Shown here: piece after piece, positions 17,252 through 25,311 of the stretch
How positions within the stretch are numbered: position 1 is the stretch's first letter
Layout of the letters: the number at the start of each line of letters is the position of its first letter
Assembly (NCBI RefSeq): GCF_000282615.1
Contig: NZ_AKIY01000019.1
Coordinates: 1-64,000, forward strand
Direction: 5' to 3'
From: Bradyrhizobium sp. YR681
GTDB lineage: Bacteria; Pseudomonadota; Alphaproteobacteria; Rhizobiales; Xanthobacteraceae
Length of the DNA stretch: 64,000 nucleotides
Notes under the pieces: generated by a model
Database searches by the model: none
What the model was told of the DNA's origin: nothing
Seen by the model: only the letters and a program-made list of their open reading frames with translations
Program-made: the position numbers and the translations under genes

Positions 17252-17437
17252 ATGGCCAAAGCAAAAGTGACCTTCAAAACCGTCCGCCTCTCAGACAACA
17301 ACTGGAAGATCCTGGCGGACTACCCCGATCACGAACAGCGCGAGATCACCGGATTCACCAGCAAGGCGGATGCCGACGACTGGATCAACGGCGATCGCAA
17401 GATCGCATGGCTCCGTTCGCAGGGCTACGCCAAGTGA
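17252..17437 (+). CDS. 61-aa hypothetical protein
   Basis: MAKAKVTFKTVRLSDNNWKI then EQREITGFTSKADADDWING and AWLRSQGYAK. It has an alternating strand/helix pattern with a short DUF1508-like feel (GFTSKADADDWI). Function unknown. The 3' end is followed by a short direct repeat (CAAGTGAACTAGTCA twice within 40 bp). Confidence 0.65.
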   Translation: MAKAKVTFKTVRLSDNNWKILADYPDHEQREITGFTSKADADDWINGDRKIAWLRSQGYAK

Positions 17438-17788
17438 ACTAGTCAAGCGAACAAGCCAAGTGAACTAGTCACGCGACGTAACTGTCGCGCGCGCACCGCG
17501 CCCCCTCTTCGATGTCCAAGCCATGTCGTGTCATGTCCTCGTGCGGACAGAGGATTGCGCATGCGCGCCCCCGCGCCTTGCGTTGGCAACAGGACGCGCT
17601 AGCCATCCCCTGCAACCCCGCGCAATCTTTCCCAGCCTTCGAAGCCAGCGCGTCATGCGAATCTGCCTGGATTACGGTGACAGTGCACCAGATCTTGGCA
17701 GCAGCTCACTCGTCTTCCGGTGCGGGCGGCTTGGGCCCGCAACATGAAATGCGTGGCTTGTGCCTCAACTGGCGCCTTGCTCCGTGGT
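17438..17788. other. non-coding stretch with the decayed tail of a REP-associated transposase gene
   Basis: No intact gene. At 17669-17745 the minus strand reads GPKPPAPEDE then a stop, matching the GPKPSVPEEE end of the transposase copy at 19422. It is followed downstream by the same GATTACGGTGACAGTGC tail. So a 3' fragment of a second copy survives here. Confidence 0.55.
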
Positions 17789-18673
17789 CTACTTCCGAAA
17801 CTTCGAGATGTTTTCGCTCAGCCAGCCTGCGACCGATCGCGGTGCGTGGCCCGTCAATGTCTCGACCGTTGACGTCGTTTCAGCGAGCGCCGACTCGTGA
17901 AAGAGGCGATCCAGTCCGAGCAACAGGTCAGCAACAAATTCATTCAGTCCCGAGGCGAGCAGTTTTTCGCGTTGCTCCGCGGCGCTCCGCTGCTGATATG
18001 TGACCGTCCGACCAAGCAGTTTCGAGACTTCTTCGGCGATCTCAGCCATGCTCACCGCGCGTGACCCGGTCAGGTGATAGGCGCGCTGGGCAGTCGGGTG
18101 CGCATCGTCCAGAAGAGCAACGCGCGCGGCATCGGCGACATCGCGGGTGTCGATCAGGTTCACCACTCCATCGCCCGCCGCGCCACCCCAGGCGTCCTCG
18201 GCAATTTGAGCGCCGGCCCGCGCCAGGATGTCGACGAAAGCCGATGGCCGCAAGACCGTGTAGCCGATGTCGAGGGTCGCAAGATGCGCCTCGATTTGCA
18301 TGTGCCAGTCCATCGGGTGCAACCGTGAGGGCGGGCCCATCGCGGACAATTTCACGATCTGGCCGACGCCTTCGGCGACGGCCGCGTCGATCAGCGCAAT
18401 CTCGTTGGCAACCTGACGCGGCGACGTGCCATGGGCCAGAAAAAGCCGATCGGCACCGCGCAAGGCGTCCCCGAGACTGGACGGCACATCGAAATCGACC
18501 ATCGCGAGAGAAACACCGGAGGGCACGCGTTGGGCGTTCGGATTTCGGGTCAACGCCACCAGATCGAGAGGTACGGAGACCAGGCTCGTAAGAAGCGCGG
18601 ATCCAACGCGGCCAGTCGCGCCGGCGACGGCGATCCGGGGGCGGCTGTTGTTGGGCCGTGAGGACTTGAACAT
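17789..18673 (-). CDS. NmrA/SDR-like NAD(P)-binding oxidoreductase
   Basis: 294 aa with a Rossmann N-terminus RIAVAGATGRVGSALLTSL (GxTGxxG), VDFDVPSSLGDALRGADRLFLA, and a SAMGPPS segment in the place where classical SDRs hold the catalytic Ser. YTVLRPSAFVDIL and a C-terminal NmrA-type helical part follow. It belongs to the NAD(P)H-binding atypical SDR/quinone-oxidoreductase group. It is divergent from a TetR regulator that probably controls it. Confidence 0.85.
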   Translation of the reverse strand: MFKSSRPNNSRPRIAVAGATGRVGSALLTSLVSVPLDLVALTRNPNAQRVPSGVSLAMVDFDVPSSLGDALRGADRLFLAHGTSPRQVANEIALIDAAVAEGVGQIVKLSAMGPPSRLHPMDWHMQIEAHLATLDIGYTVLRPSAFVDILARAGAQIAEDAWGGAAGDGVVNLIDTRDVADAARVALLDDAHPTAQRAYHLTGSRAVSMAEIAEEVSKLLGRTVTYQQRSAAEQREKLLASGLNEFVADLLLGLDRLFHESALAETTSTVETLTGHAPRSVAGWLSENISKFRK

Positions 18674-18691
18674 CGAGGATCTCCGTGTATC

Positions 18692-18731
18692 TTGGAACGA
18701 TCAGTTCAAGATATTTGGAACGATCGTTCCA
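18692..18731. promoter_or_regulatory. two palindromic operator sites
   Basis: In the short gap between the divergent genes, TGGAACGATCGTTCCA (18716-18731) is a perfect 16-bp palindrome. TTGGAACGATCAGTTCAA (18692-18709) is a related imperfect one, centred 23 bp away. This is the classical layout for autoregulation by a TetR dimer, and it would also control the NmrA-like gene. Confidence 0.7.
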
Positions 18732-18751
18732 TGAAGTCAAGCGGGAATGCG

Positions 18752-19387
18752 ATGAGCGGAAAGCCCCAATTCGATGACGACACCGTGATCCATTCCGCGA
18801 TGGAGATCTTCTGGCGCCACGGCTACGCGGCATCGTCGATCGATCAACTCACGACGGCGATGGGTCTGTCGCGCTCGAGCATGTACAAGCGGTTTCGGGA
18901 CAAGGACGGCTTATTCCAGGAGGTTCTTTCGACCTACACCAAGCGCGTGCTGAAGCGGATGGGCGCGGTTCAAGCCGGTACGAAGCGCCAGCAACTCGAA
19001 GCTCTCTTTCACGAATTCCTGCCCAGAGAGGGCAAGTCGGCGCGCCCGCCCGGCTGCATGCTCGCGCGATCCTGCATGGAAATGGCCGATCTGCCACCCG
19101 CGAGCCAGGCGGTCGCGCGGGAGGGTGTCTCGGGCCAGCGCGCCATCCTCAGCAAAATCCTGCGCGATGCGGTCGCCAGCGGAGAATTGGCCCCCAATTC
19201 CGACATCGCCGGTCTGTCATGGCACTTCCTCGGCGTGTTGCAGGCCATGATGAACTTGCCGCAAGCCGGCGCCGCGTCCGGAGAGCTTCGCAGAATGATA
19301 GACCTTGCGATGCTGGCATGGCCATCGGAACCATCCCCTGCGGCACCTCAACGTTCCAGCGAACGGAGATCATCCAGATTGCGGTAG
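18752..19387 (+). CDS. TetR/AcrR-family transcriptional regulator
   Basis: 211 aa. N-terminal TetR HTH: VIHSAMEIFWRHGYAASSID, QLTTAMGLSRSSMYKRFRDK, DGLFQEVL. The C-terminal half has CMLARSCMEMADLP, a TetR_C pattern, with a Cys that might sense a ligand. Start uncertain: ATG 18752 has AGCGGGA upstream; ATG 18731 would lie inside the operator. The C-terminus runs into the repeat-like tail of the following transposase pseudogene. Confidence 0.85.
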   Translation: MSGKPQFDDDTVIHSAMEIFWRHGYAASSIDQLTTAMGLSRSSMYKRFRDKDGLFQEVLSTYTKRVLKRMGAVQAGTKRQQLEALFHEFLPREGKSARPPGCMLARSCMEMADLPPASQAVAREGVSGQRAILSKILRDAVASGELAPNSDIAGLSWHFLGVLQAMMNLPQAGAASGELRRMIDLAMLAWPSEPSPAAPQRSSERRSSRLR

Positions 19388-19421
19388 ATTGCGGTGACCG
19401 TGCATTAATACCGGCCGAAGC

Positions 19422-20092
19422 TCATTCTTCTTCCGGCACGGACGGCTTGGGCCCGCGCTTGCCCGGTCTCAGAACCCGCTTGGTCTGGCGTTCGATGCGG
19501 GCGAGAAAGCGGTCGTCGCCGAGCGGCCTGCCGATGCTCTCCGCCGTACGCAAAGCGTCGAACAGATCCGCCTCCGGCTCGGTCGTCAGCAGATCGGCAA
19601 AGTGCGGGAAGCGGTCCCGGACGGGCGCCAGCGCGGTGAAGCCGTCGTCCCTGCCGTGCAGATGCGCCCGCGTGCTCGACCACCGCCAATCCCGTGCCCG
19701 CTTCACCAGACGCGCGCGCACGGGGTTGAGCGAGACGTAGCGTAGCGCCGCCGCAAGATAAGGCTTCGTCCATGGCGACGGCGCCAAACCGCCCCTGCCA
19801 GAATTGGCCGGTGCGCTTGCGTCGCGCCTGAATGGTTCCGGCATAGCTTCGATGCACGCGCGCCAGCGCGGCGCAGACCGTCGGGATTGGACGGCACTAG
19901 AACGAGATGGACGTGGTTCGGCATCAGACACCAAGCCCACACCGCAACGCCTGCGGCTTTGCAATTCGCCACGAGCAGGTCGCGATAGAGCGCATAGTCG
20001 CCGCCCTCGAAGAACGTACGCGCCCGGCCGTTGCCGCGCTGGGTGACATGGTGCGGATGACCGGGGATGACGACACGAGCAAGACGGGCCAT
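19422..20092 (-). pseudogene. REP-associated tyrosine transposase (RAYT), frameshifted
   Basis: Y1/HUH transposase of the IS200-like RAYT group. The N-part reads MARLARVVIPGHPHHVTQRG and MPNHVHLVLVPSNPDGL in one frame. The middle (GTIQARRKRTGQFWQGRFGA) is in a second frame, and the rest (ALRYVSLNPVRARLVKRARD ... GPKPSVPEEE) in a third. At least two frameshifts therefore separate the HUH motif from the C-terminal half, so no full protein is made. Such genes mobilise REP palindromes. A decayed 3' fragment of another copy lies 1.7 kb away. Confidence 0.85.
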
Positions 20093-20198
20093 GCCGCATC
20101 ACCAACGTCTGGTAGTTTGTAGAGGTTCGGCGTCTCCTCCCCACCCTCGGCGCTGGGCGAGCCCTCTTTGGAGGGCTTCTGCTTACCTGCCGACGCCA

Positions 20199-20234
20199 AA
20201 GCACCCTCCGCGACGGGGATCGCGGAGGGTGCTT
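20199..20234 (-). terminator. strong intrinsic terminator
   Basis: Perfect 15-bp stem AAGCACCCTCCGCGA with its complement, loop CGGGGA. It lies 12 bp beyond the stop of the 28-aa peptide gene. A second hairpin (GCCCTC/GAGGGC) follows at 20161-20176. Confidence 0.8.
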
Positions 20235-20246
20235 CGTGGTCCTTCG

Positions 20247-20333
20247 TCACCCGGCCACGTGGGTCCAGGCCAACGCCCCATAGGCGATGACCAGGCCAAC
20301 GTGGAGGATGGCGATAGTCGCGTAGAGCGCCAT
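20247..20333 (-). CDS. 28-aa membrane microprotein
   Basis: MALYATIAILHVGLVIAYGA then LAWTHVAG. It is a single predicted membrane helix with an N-terminal Met-Ala. Support is strong for such a short gene: AAGGAGGGTAAG directly before the ATG and a 15-bp-stem terminator directly after the stop. Function unknown. Confidence 0.65.
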   Translation of the reverse strand: MALYATIAILHVGLVIAYGALAWTHVAG

Positions 20334-20437
20334 CTTACCCTCCTTCGGTTTGGGTTTTTGCTAGAAATTTCGTTCCGGAACTTGCGAGAAATCTACTATC
20401 AAAACGTCAGTTCACGAAGCATTTTAAGGAGACGTGC

Positions 20438-20467
20438 ATGTCCTGGGTTCGGCAACCAATAGGGTGA
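20438..20467 (+). CDS. 9-codon leader-like ORF
   Basis: AAGGAGACGTGC precedes an ATG opening a nine-codon frame (MSWVRQPIG). The stop is followed by the hairpin GTCTTC-CAAA-GAAGAC at 20475-20490. It lies about 150 bp upstream of the HTH gene on the same strand. It could be a leader peptide or a chance site. Confidence 0.3.
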   Translation: MSWVRQPIG

Positions 20468-20619
20468 CATGGTTGTCTTCCAAAGAAGACCCCAATGGAC
20501 GGATACATACTACAAAGTAATTGGGGGCAGGGAAGACCGCTCTCCCCTCCCCCCCTTACAACCCCCCCAACCCCAGCGGTCTAGGTGAGCAGATCCCTGC
20601 CACACAGTTCGGGAAGCAA

Positions 20620-21063
20620 ATGGCAAAAAAAGGCAGACGAATTCGAACTCGCCGCCCACTACGGAATCGTCCGCCGCGCCGTCATCCACGCGATTCGAAG
20701 GCGGTCAGCCGTTGGGGTGACCAAGTCATGCGGAGCGGATTTACGATAGTCCCGAACACGTTGCTCTATAATCAGGATCGGCTTGCGCTTTCGCCGAACG
20801 AGATGAACGTGCTTCTGCACCTAATTTGCTATTGGTGGGACAAGGAACGACTTCCGTTTCCTTCTAAGACACTCATCGCGACACGAATGGGCAAAGACCC
20901 GCGCACGGTGCAGCGAAATCTGACGAGCCTGGAGAAAAAGGGATTGGTTACGAGAATACTTCGATATTCGAAAGGCAACAGGAAGAACAGCGGTTACGAT
21001 CTGAAAGGTCTCACAGAAAAGATTACGGGTTTGAAGCTCAACTACGCGGATTACCGAGAGTAA
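20620..21063 (+). CDS. helix-turn-helix DNA-binding protein
   Basis: 147 aa. A very basic N-terminus (MAKKGRRIRTRRPLRNRPPR) is followed by VMRSGFTIVPNTLLYNQDRL and a winged HTH: ALSPNEMNVLLHLICYWWDK, PFPSKTLIATRMGKDPRTVQ, RNLTSLEKKGLVTRILRYSK. It resembles replication-initiator-like or plasmid-type HTH proteins. The region is more A+T-rich than its surroundings, which suggests acquisition. The alternate frame near the start also looks protein-like (ADEFELAAHYGIVRRAVIHA), so an indel at the A-run 20624-20630 is possible. Confidence 0.65.
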   Translation: MAKKGRRIRTRRPLRNRPPRRHPRDSKAVSRWGDQVMRSGFTIVPNTLLYNQDRLALSPNEMNVLLHLICYWWDKERLPFPSKTLIATRMGKDPRTVQRNLTSLEKKGLVTRILRYSKGNRKNSGYDLKGLTEKITGLKLNYADYRE

Positions 21064-21668
21064 CTTAGAGCGATTCAATAAGGCGGCCGTCGCAAGCACT
21101 CGAGAAGCCGCGAGATCGCCTTCGAATCCGCCTAGCCTCCTTCCGCAAATCAAGTTAGAGCGCAATGGCGATGACAACAACGATCAAGACCGCAGCCCTG
21201 ATTGCCCAGACACCATCGGTACTGATGCTTGCACCGCAAGGTAGGTACGTTTCGATAGGCTGACGGCAAAGAAGTAATGGGTTTTCATCCCACTCTGCTA
21301 CGCCTCTGGGGTGGCTTCGGTCGACCGCACGTTCGTTCGGATAAGTCGGGCAAGCACGCCGATCGCTTTAACGCCAGGAGCCGAGCTGGTCGAAATATCG
21401 CTTCATGCCAACTTCTGCTCTCGGGAAACATCCATCGCCACTTGGAAAATGCCGAAGGAGGCGCCTCGACACGGGCATATTGATGGCACTTTAGGGTACG
21501 GCTGCTTCCGATGCTGTGCGGATTACGGTGACAGTGCTGGACGGCACGAAACTCTAAATTTAGGTGACAATACAAACTTGCCAGCTAGCGCCTTCAGTCG
21601 CAGCCAGCAGCTTCGGTCAATGCTCGGCAGGAACAATCGAGTACTCTGCCACCGTAACCTGAATTCCT
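21064..21668. other. gene-free stretch with transposase-tail remnant
   Basis: 605 bp of lower G+C with no supported gene. A third copy of the transposase-associated tail GATTACGGTGACAGTGC sits at 21521-21537. Short frames in both directions are not protein-like. Confidence 0.4.
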
Positions 21669-22871
21669 TCAGCACCAGGGTATGCAGACCCGATGATTGC
21701 CAACCTTCCCAACTGCGATCGGTGGCGGTGACGGAACGTTACGAAGGATCTGGTTGGGGACGGAATTCGGACCGCCTAGGATCTGCTTCGGGTTGTTGAA
21801 GACGGAGTTGGGTCCGCCGAGCACCTGCCCCGGATCGTTGATCATGGAATTTGGTCCGCCGGCAAGAGCCGCTATGTTGCGCACCACGAAGCCTTTTCTT
21901 CCGATAAGGTCATTGTTGTCGCCAAAGCATCCATCGCCACCGATGCCACGCTCTACGCATTTGGTGAGCTCTCGGACGGTCAACCGGGACGCCGCGCAAC
22001 CGGCCGCGACATAGGGCTGCCCGCCGCTCGACACAACGCATTGCACTGCGATCTGCTGTTCAGGATTCAGGTTCAGGCGCAGATATTTGTTCGCAGCGCA
22101 TGCCCCGAATTGCTGAACATCCCCTTGTGACTGCACCGCGCAATCAACTGCGGCGCTAGCTTCCGGCGACATACGATTTCCAAACAAGGCCCGAACGGAG
22201 CAACCCGCGAACTCCGCGCTCTTCACGTCATTGTTCATGGCGCAGTCCAGGAGTTGACGTTGCTGCGGGGTCAATCGGTCCGCCAACATCCCGTTGGCCA
22301 AACAACGTGCGAAGCCGTCAGCGTCATCGGAGTTCTCGGCAGCGCAGTTCACCGCTTTTATCTGACTCGGCGAAAGCTTCGAGCCGATGATGCCTCTACC
22401 CGCGCATTGGGCAAGATTTCCGGTATTGCCGTTCGCCTGTTCGACGCAGCTCAGCAGCAAGGCACTGTCCTGGTTAAGGACCAACGCACCTTTCGTGCAA
22501 ACCAAGAATTTGTCGACGTCGGGCTGTCGGTCCTGGGCCGTCATTTGCGCGCACTGGATAGCACCGGACACTGCGCCGGACGCGACCGATGCATCGAGCG
22601 GCGGTATCCCGGCGATTGGCAGCGTTCCTCCGGTGGGAGGCACTGGCAATATCGTCGGCTGAGAGTTCGGCAGAGGAATGCCGACTGATTGGCCGCCGTG
22701 AGTTGCAATCCATTGGGCCACGGCTTGGCAGGGCCCCGGCCCCAGGGGACCGGCACATATCGGTCCCTGCACCGGATCGATCCACAAGACCTGGAGTCCC
22801 TGAGCGTGCGAAGGGGTCGGCAGCCCAAGCGAAACAGCAGCGAAAAATGCAAAACAAAACAGGCGCAGCAT
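21669..22871 (-). CDS. secreted Cys-repeat protein with GGPNS tail
   Basis: 400 aa. Signal peptide MLRLFCFAFFAAVSLGLPTP ... SHA. The middle holds four to five degenerate ~40-residue units, each with a Cys-Ala pair and a later single Cys (for example NCAAENSDDADGFARCLANG, LDCAMNNDVKSAEFAGCSVR, VDCAVQSQGDVQQFGACAAN). The tail has three ~14-residue repeats (GGPNSMINDPGQVL, GGPNSVFNNPKQIL, GGPNSVPNQIL). Probably periplasmic or outer surface. No known family recognised; the long in-frame extension upstream of 22871 is not protein-like. Confidence 0.75.
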   Translation of the reverse strand: MLRLFCFAFFAAVSLGLPTPSHAQGLQVLWIDPVQGPICAGPLGPGPCQAVAQWIATHGGQSVGIPLPNSQPTILPVPPTGGTLPIAGIPPLDASVASGAVSGAIQCAQMTAQDRQPDVDKFLVCTKGALVLNQDSALLLSCVEQANGNTGNLAQCAGRGIIGSKLSPSQIKAVNCAAENSDDADGFARCLANGMLADRLTPQQRQLLDCAMNNDVKSAEFAGCSVRALFGNRMSPEASAAVDCAVQSQGDVQQFGACAANKYLRLNLNPEQQIAVQCVVSSGGQPYVAAGCAASRLTVRELTKCVERGIGGDGCFGDNNDLIGRKGFVVRNIAALAGGPNSMINDPGQVLGGPNSVFNNPKQILGGPNSVPNQILRNVPSPPPIAVGKVGNHRVCIPWC

Positions 22872-23135
22872 GCAAAAAAATCCATGAAACTTGCCGGCCT
22901 TAATTATCCGCGTGCAAGCCAGCTCATGATGAATGCAATACAACCTATGGGATGCATGAATGAGGCGCAAGATAGAAATGTCCGAGGCTGAATCTCTCAA
23001 AGCGTTGCGAGCCGATGCTTGGCCGGCCTGCTTCTCCTCGTCGCGTTGCCCCTGCCCCTTCCACCACTTTCCTGCTATCTCTCCCCCGCCGTCCCGGCCC
23101 AAACCAAAACCCCACCGTTCAAGGGAGCCCCACCC

Positions 23136-23588
23136 ATGCGTTACCTCCACACCATGCTGCGCGTGCGCAATCTCGATGTCGCGCTGAAGTTTTACCAGGA
23201 TGCGCTGGGGCTCAAGGAGGTGCGGCGGATCGAGAACGACAAGGGGCGCTTCACGCTGGTCTTCCTGTGCTCGTCGGACGATCTCGAGGCGCTGAAGAAG
23301 CAGCCGCAGACGCGCGGCGCGCCGCTGGTCGAGCTCACCTACAATTGGGATGAGGAGACCTATGGCGAGGACCGCTTCTTCGGCCATCTCGCCTATGAGG
23401 TCGACGACATCTACGCGACCTGCGCGCAGCTGCAAAAGGCCGGCGTCACCATCAACCGGCCGCCGCGCGACGGCAACATGGCCTTCGTCCGCTCGCCCGA
23501 TCTGCACTCGATCGAGCTCTTGCAGAAGGGCGAGCCGAAGGCGCCGGCGGAGCCGTGGGCCTCGATGCCGAATACCGGCCATTGGTAG
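23136..23588 (+). CDS. glyoxalase I / VOC-family protein
   Basis: 150 aa, starting MRYLHTMLRVRNLDVALKFY. Two beta-alpha-beta-beta-beta modules hold likely metal ligands: H5, the E of VELTYNW, the H of GHLAYEVDD and the E of HSIELLQKG. This matches lactoylglutathione lyase, which converts methylglyoxal-glutathione hemithioacetal to lactoylglutathione. AAGGGAG precedes the ATG. A glutathione transferase gene lies close downstream. Confidence 0.88.
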   Translation: MRYLHTMLRVRNLDVALKFYQDALGLKEVRRIENDKGRFTLVFLCSSDDLEALKKQPQTRGAPLVELTYNWDEETYGEDRFFGHLAYEVDDIYATCAQLQKAGVTINRPPRDGNMAFVRSPDLHSIELLQKGEPKAPAEPWASMPNTGHW

Positions 23589-23659
23589 GCCATTTGGGCA
23601 GGAACAAAGCCCTCGCCGCGCGCGTTCACTCCTCGACAATGCAATTGGAGGAGGACGCA

Positions 23660-23740
23660 ATGGGACGAGGATTGTTGTTGTGGATGCTGGGCGTGCCGAT
23701 CCCGGTGATCCTTCTGCTGTGGCTGTTCTTCGGCCGCTGA
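23660..23740 (+). CDS. 26-aa membrane microprotein
   Basis: MGRGLLLWMLGVPIPVILLL then WLFFGR: a single hydrophobic helix with a central PIP kink. GGAGGAGGACGCA precedes the ATG, and a clean terminator follows 22 bp after the stop. Very likely expressed; function unknown. Confidence 0.7.
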   Translation: MGRGLLLWMLGVPIPVILLLWLFFGR

Positions 23741-23762
23741 GCGCCTGGTTCAACCTGCAATG

Positions 23763-23789
23763 AAAGCTCCGCCTCTTGCGGAGCTTTTT
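23763..23789 (+). terminator. intrinsic terminator
   Basis: AAAGCTCCGC-CTCTT-GCGGAGCTTTTT, a 10-bp stem with a T-run, ending the microprotein transcript. Confidence 0.85.
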
Positions 23790-23861
23790 GCATGAGGGGC
23801 GCGCCGTAATGCGCATCGCTCGTGTCAGCAAATTCCGCTATCACCCGCGCGACGAGGCCTT

Positions 23862-23942
23862 GTAGCCCGGATGGAGCGCAGCGTAATCCGGGACCGTTAC
23901 CGCCGAAGCACCCCGGATTGCGCTGCGCTCGATCCGGGCTAC
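23862..23942. repeat. long inverted intergenic repeat
   Basis: GTAGCCCGGATGGAGCGCAG at the left edge is repeated inverted at the right edge (23912-23942, ending GATCCGGGCTAC). The arms are ~31 bp around a 19-bp centre. This is a REP/MITE-like palindromic element of the type common between rhizobial genes. Confidence 0.75.
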
Positions 23943-23971
23943 GACACCGAAAAGCGCCGCGGGAGGACTTC

Positions 23972-24610
23972 ATGCCGGACACCAAGCTCACGATCTGGGG
24001 CCGCGCCAATTCGGTCAACGTGCAGAAAGTGCTGTGGTGCCTCACCGAGCTCGAGCTGCCCTACGAGCGCATCGACGCCGGCATGGCGTTCGGCAAGACC
24101 CGCGAGGCCGACTATCTCGCGATGAACCCCAATGCGCGGATCCCGACGCTGGTCGAGGGCGACTACGTGCTGTGGGAGTCCAATTCGATCCTGCGCTATC
24201 TCTGCCTCGCGCATGGGCGCGGCACGCCGATCTATCCGGAGGCGCCGAAATTGCGCGCGAGCGTCGACCGCTGGCTCGACTGGACGTTGTCGATGGTGCA
24301 GCCGGTGGACCGGCCGGTGTTCTGGGGCATCGTGCGCACGGCGCCCGCCGAGCGCGACATGATCCAGGTGCAGAAGGATGCCGACGCCGCCGCCGAGGTC
24401 TGGGCCATCGCCGACCGCCTGCTGAGCTCGCGCCGCTTCATGGACGGCGACCAGTTCACGCTCGCCGACATCGCTGTCGGATCCTATGCGCGGCGCTGGC
24501 TCGGCGTCGAGGGCATCACCCGGCCAGCACAGCCGCACCTGACCCGCTGGCTCGCCGAGCTCGGCAAGCGGAGTGGATTTGCACAATTCGTCGCACCGCC
24601 GATGTCGTGA
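23972..24610 (+). CDS. glutathione S-transferase family protein
   Basis: 212 aa. Thioredoxin-like N-domain (LTIWGRANSVNVQKVLWCLT; NPNARIPTLVEGD with cis-Pro; LWESNSILRYL for the gamma-glutamyl contact) and a helical C-domain (FTLADIAVGSYARRW). Ser14 is a candidate thiol-activating residue. The ATG at 23972 has GGGAGGACTTC upstream. Substrate unknown. Confidence 0.9.
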   Translation: MPDTKLTIWGRANSVNVQKVLWCLTELELPYERIDAGMAFGKTREADYLAMNPNARIPTLVEGDYVLWESNSILRYLCLAHGRGTPIYPEAPKLRASVDRWLDWTLSMVQPVDRPVFWGIVRTAPAERDMIQVQKDADAAAEVWAIADRLLSSRRFMDGDQFTLADIAVGSYARRWLGVEGITRPAQPHLTRWLAELGKRSGFAQFVAPPMS

Positions 24611-24743
24611 CGCTCCGGCGCGGCTTAAAGCTCGACGATGCCGCGATGAATCGCCGTTTCCGCGCCGGCGTTCATCGTCGCTGTCACACTTGACGGCTAC
24701 TGTGCATGGGGTTGTTTTTTACTTTTTTGGTTTGGCCCTAGCG

Positions 24744-24905
24744 TCAGCCGCGCTCGACCAGCAGCACGCAGATGATCAGCACCAGCGTCACCGCCGCGGT
24801 GGCGAGCTTTGCCGTCCAGCTCAGGCCGCGCCCGACCCACCACAGCAGCGCGCAATACATCACGAAGGGAACGATGATGTCGGGCCGCATCAGGTCGGGC
24901 GGCAT
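24744..24905 (-). CDS. two-span small membrane protein
   Basis: 53 aa: MPPDLMRPDIIVPFVMYCAL, LWWVGRGLSW, then AATAAVTLVLIICVLLVERG in part. It lies 6 bp downstream of the next gene, so the two probably form an operon. Function unknown. Confidence 0.6.
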   Translation of the reverse strand: MPPDLMRPDIIVPFVMYCALLWWVGRGLSWTAKLATAAVTLVLIICVLLVERG

Positions 24906-24911
24906 GTCGGC

Positions 24912-25157
24912 TTACCGCCGGACCGTGGTCTCGATGCTGACCGAGCCGCCGATCTTCACGCAGGTGCCGGTCGCCTCGACCATATGGAAGCCGCGGCCAT
25001 AGGCAGCGCAGGAGCCCGCCCTCGCGGCCCCGGCCGTGCCCTTCAACGGCAGCGTCTTGCCCGCCTGGGGCGCCCCGGCGGCCGGAAGGCGCAGGCTCTC
25101 GGCCGCGGTCGCGGAGGTCGCCAAGAGCGGGATCAGGATGAGAAAAGGAGCACGCAT
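24912..25157 (-). CDS. small exported protein with porin-like N-terminal motif
   Basis: 81 aa. Signal peptide MRAPFLILIPLLATSATA. The mature end reads CAAYGRGFHMVEATGTCVKI then GGSVSIETTVRR. This two-Cys motif is the opening of alphaproteobacterial porins (CxxYGxGF...TDTCIKIGG), but the barrel is absent. It is either a small stand-alone protein or what remains of a porin-like gene. It is the last host gene before the prophage. Confidence 0.65.
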   Translation of the reverse strand: MRAPFLILIPLLATSATAAESLRLPAAGAPQAGKTLPLKGTAGAARAGSCAAYGRGFHMVEATGTCVKIGGSVSIETTVRR

Positions 25158-25311
25158 GCGACCGGTTCTAGCCCGGCCCGGTGGCGCTCCCTAGCGGCGC
25201 GTGCCGCTGGAAGGCCAAGCTGTTGAAAAAATTGCACATCTCAGATTTCGTTCGCTTTTTACCCCCGGCCTGTGGCAGTTTCTGTGTAGCAGACTGTGGA
25301 GCAAGACGGAA

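Noticed and set aside
20638..20740. Frameshift in the HTH gene
   Set aside because: The alternate frame looks protein-like (ADEFELAAHYGIVRRAVIHA), but the main frame is open with a usable ATG and ribosome site; kept as a note, not called a pseudogene.
22872..23831. 320-residue N-terminal extension of the Cys-repeat protein
   Set aside because: It overlaps the glyoxalase gene in antisense and lacks protein character; a signal peptide starts at 22871.
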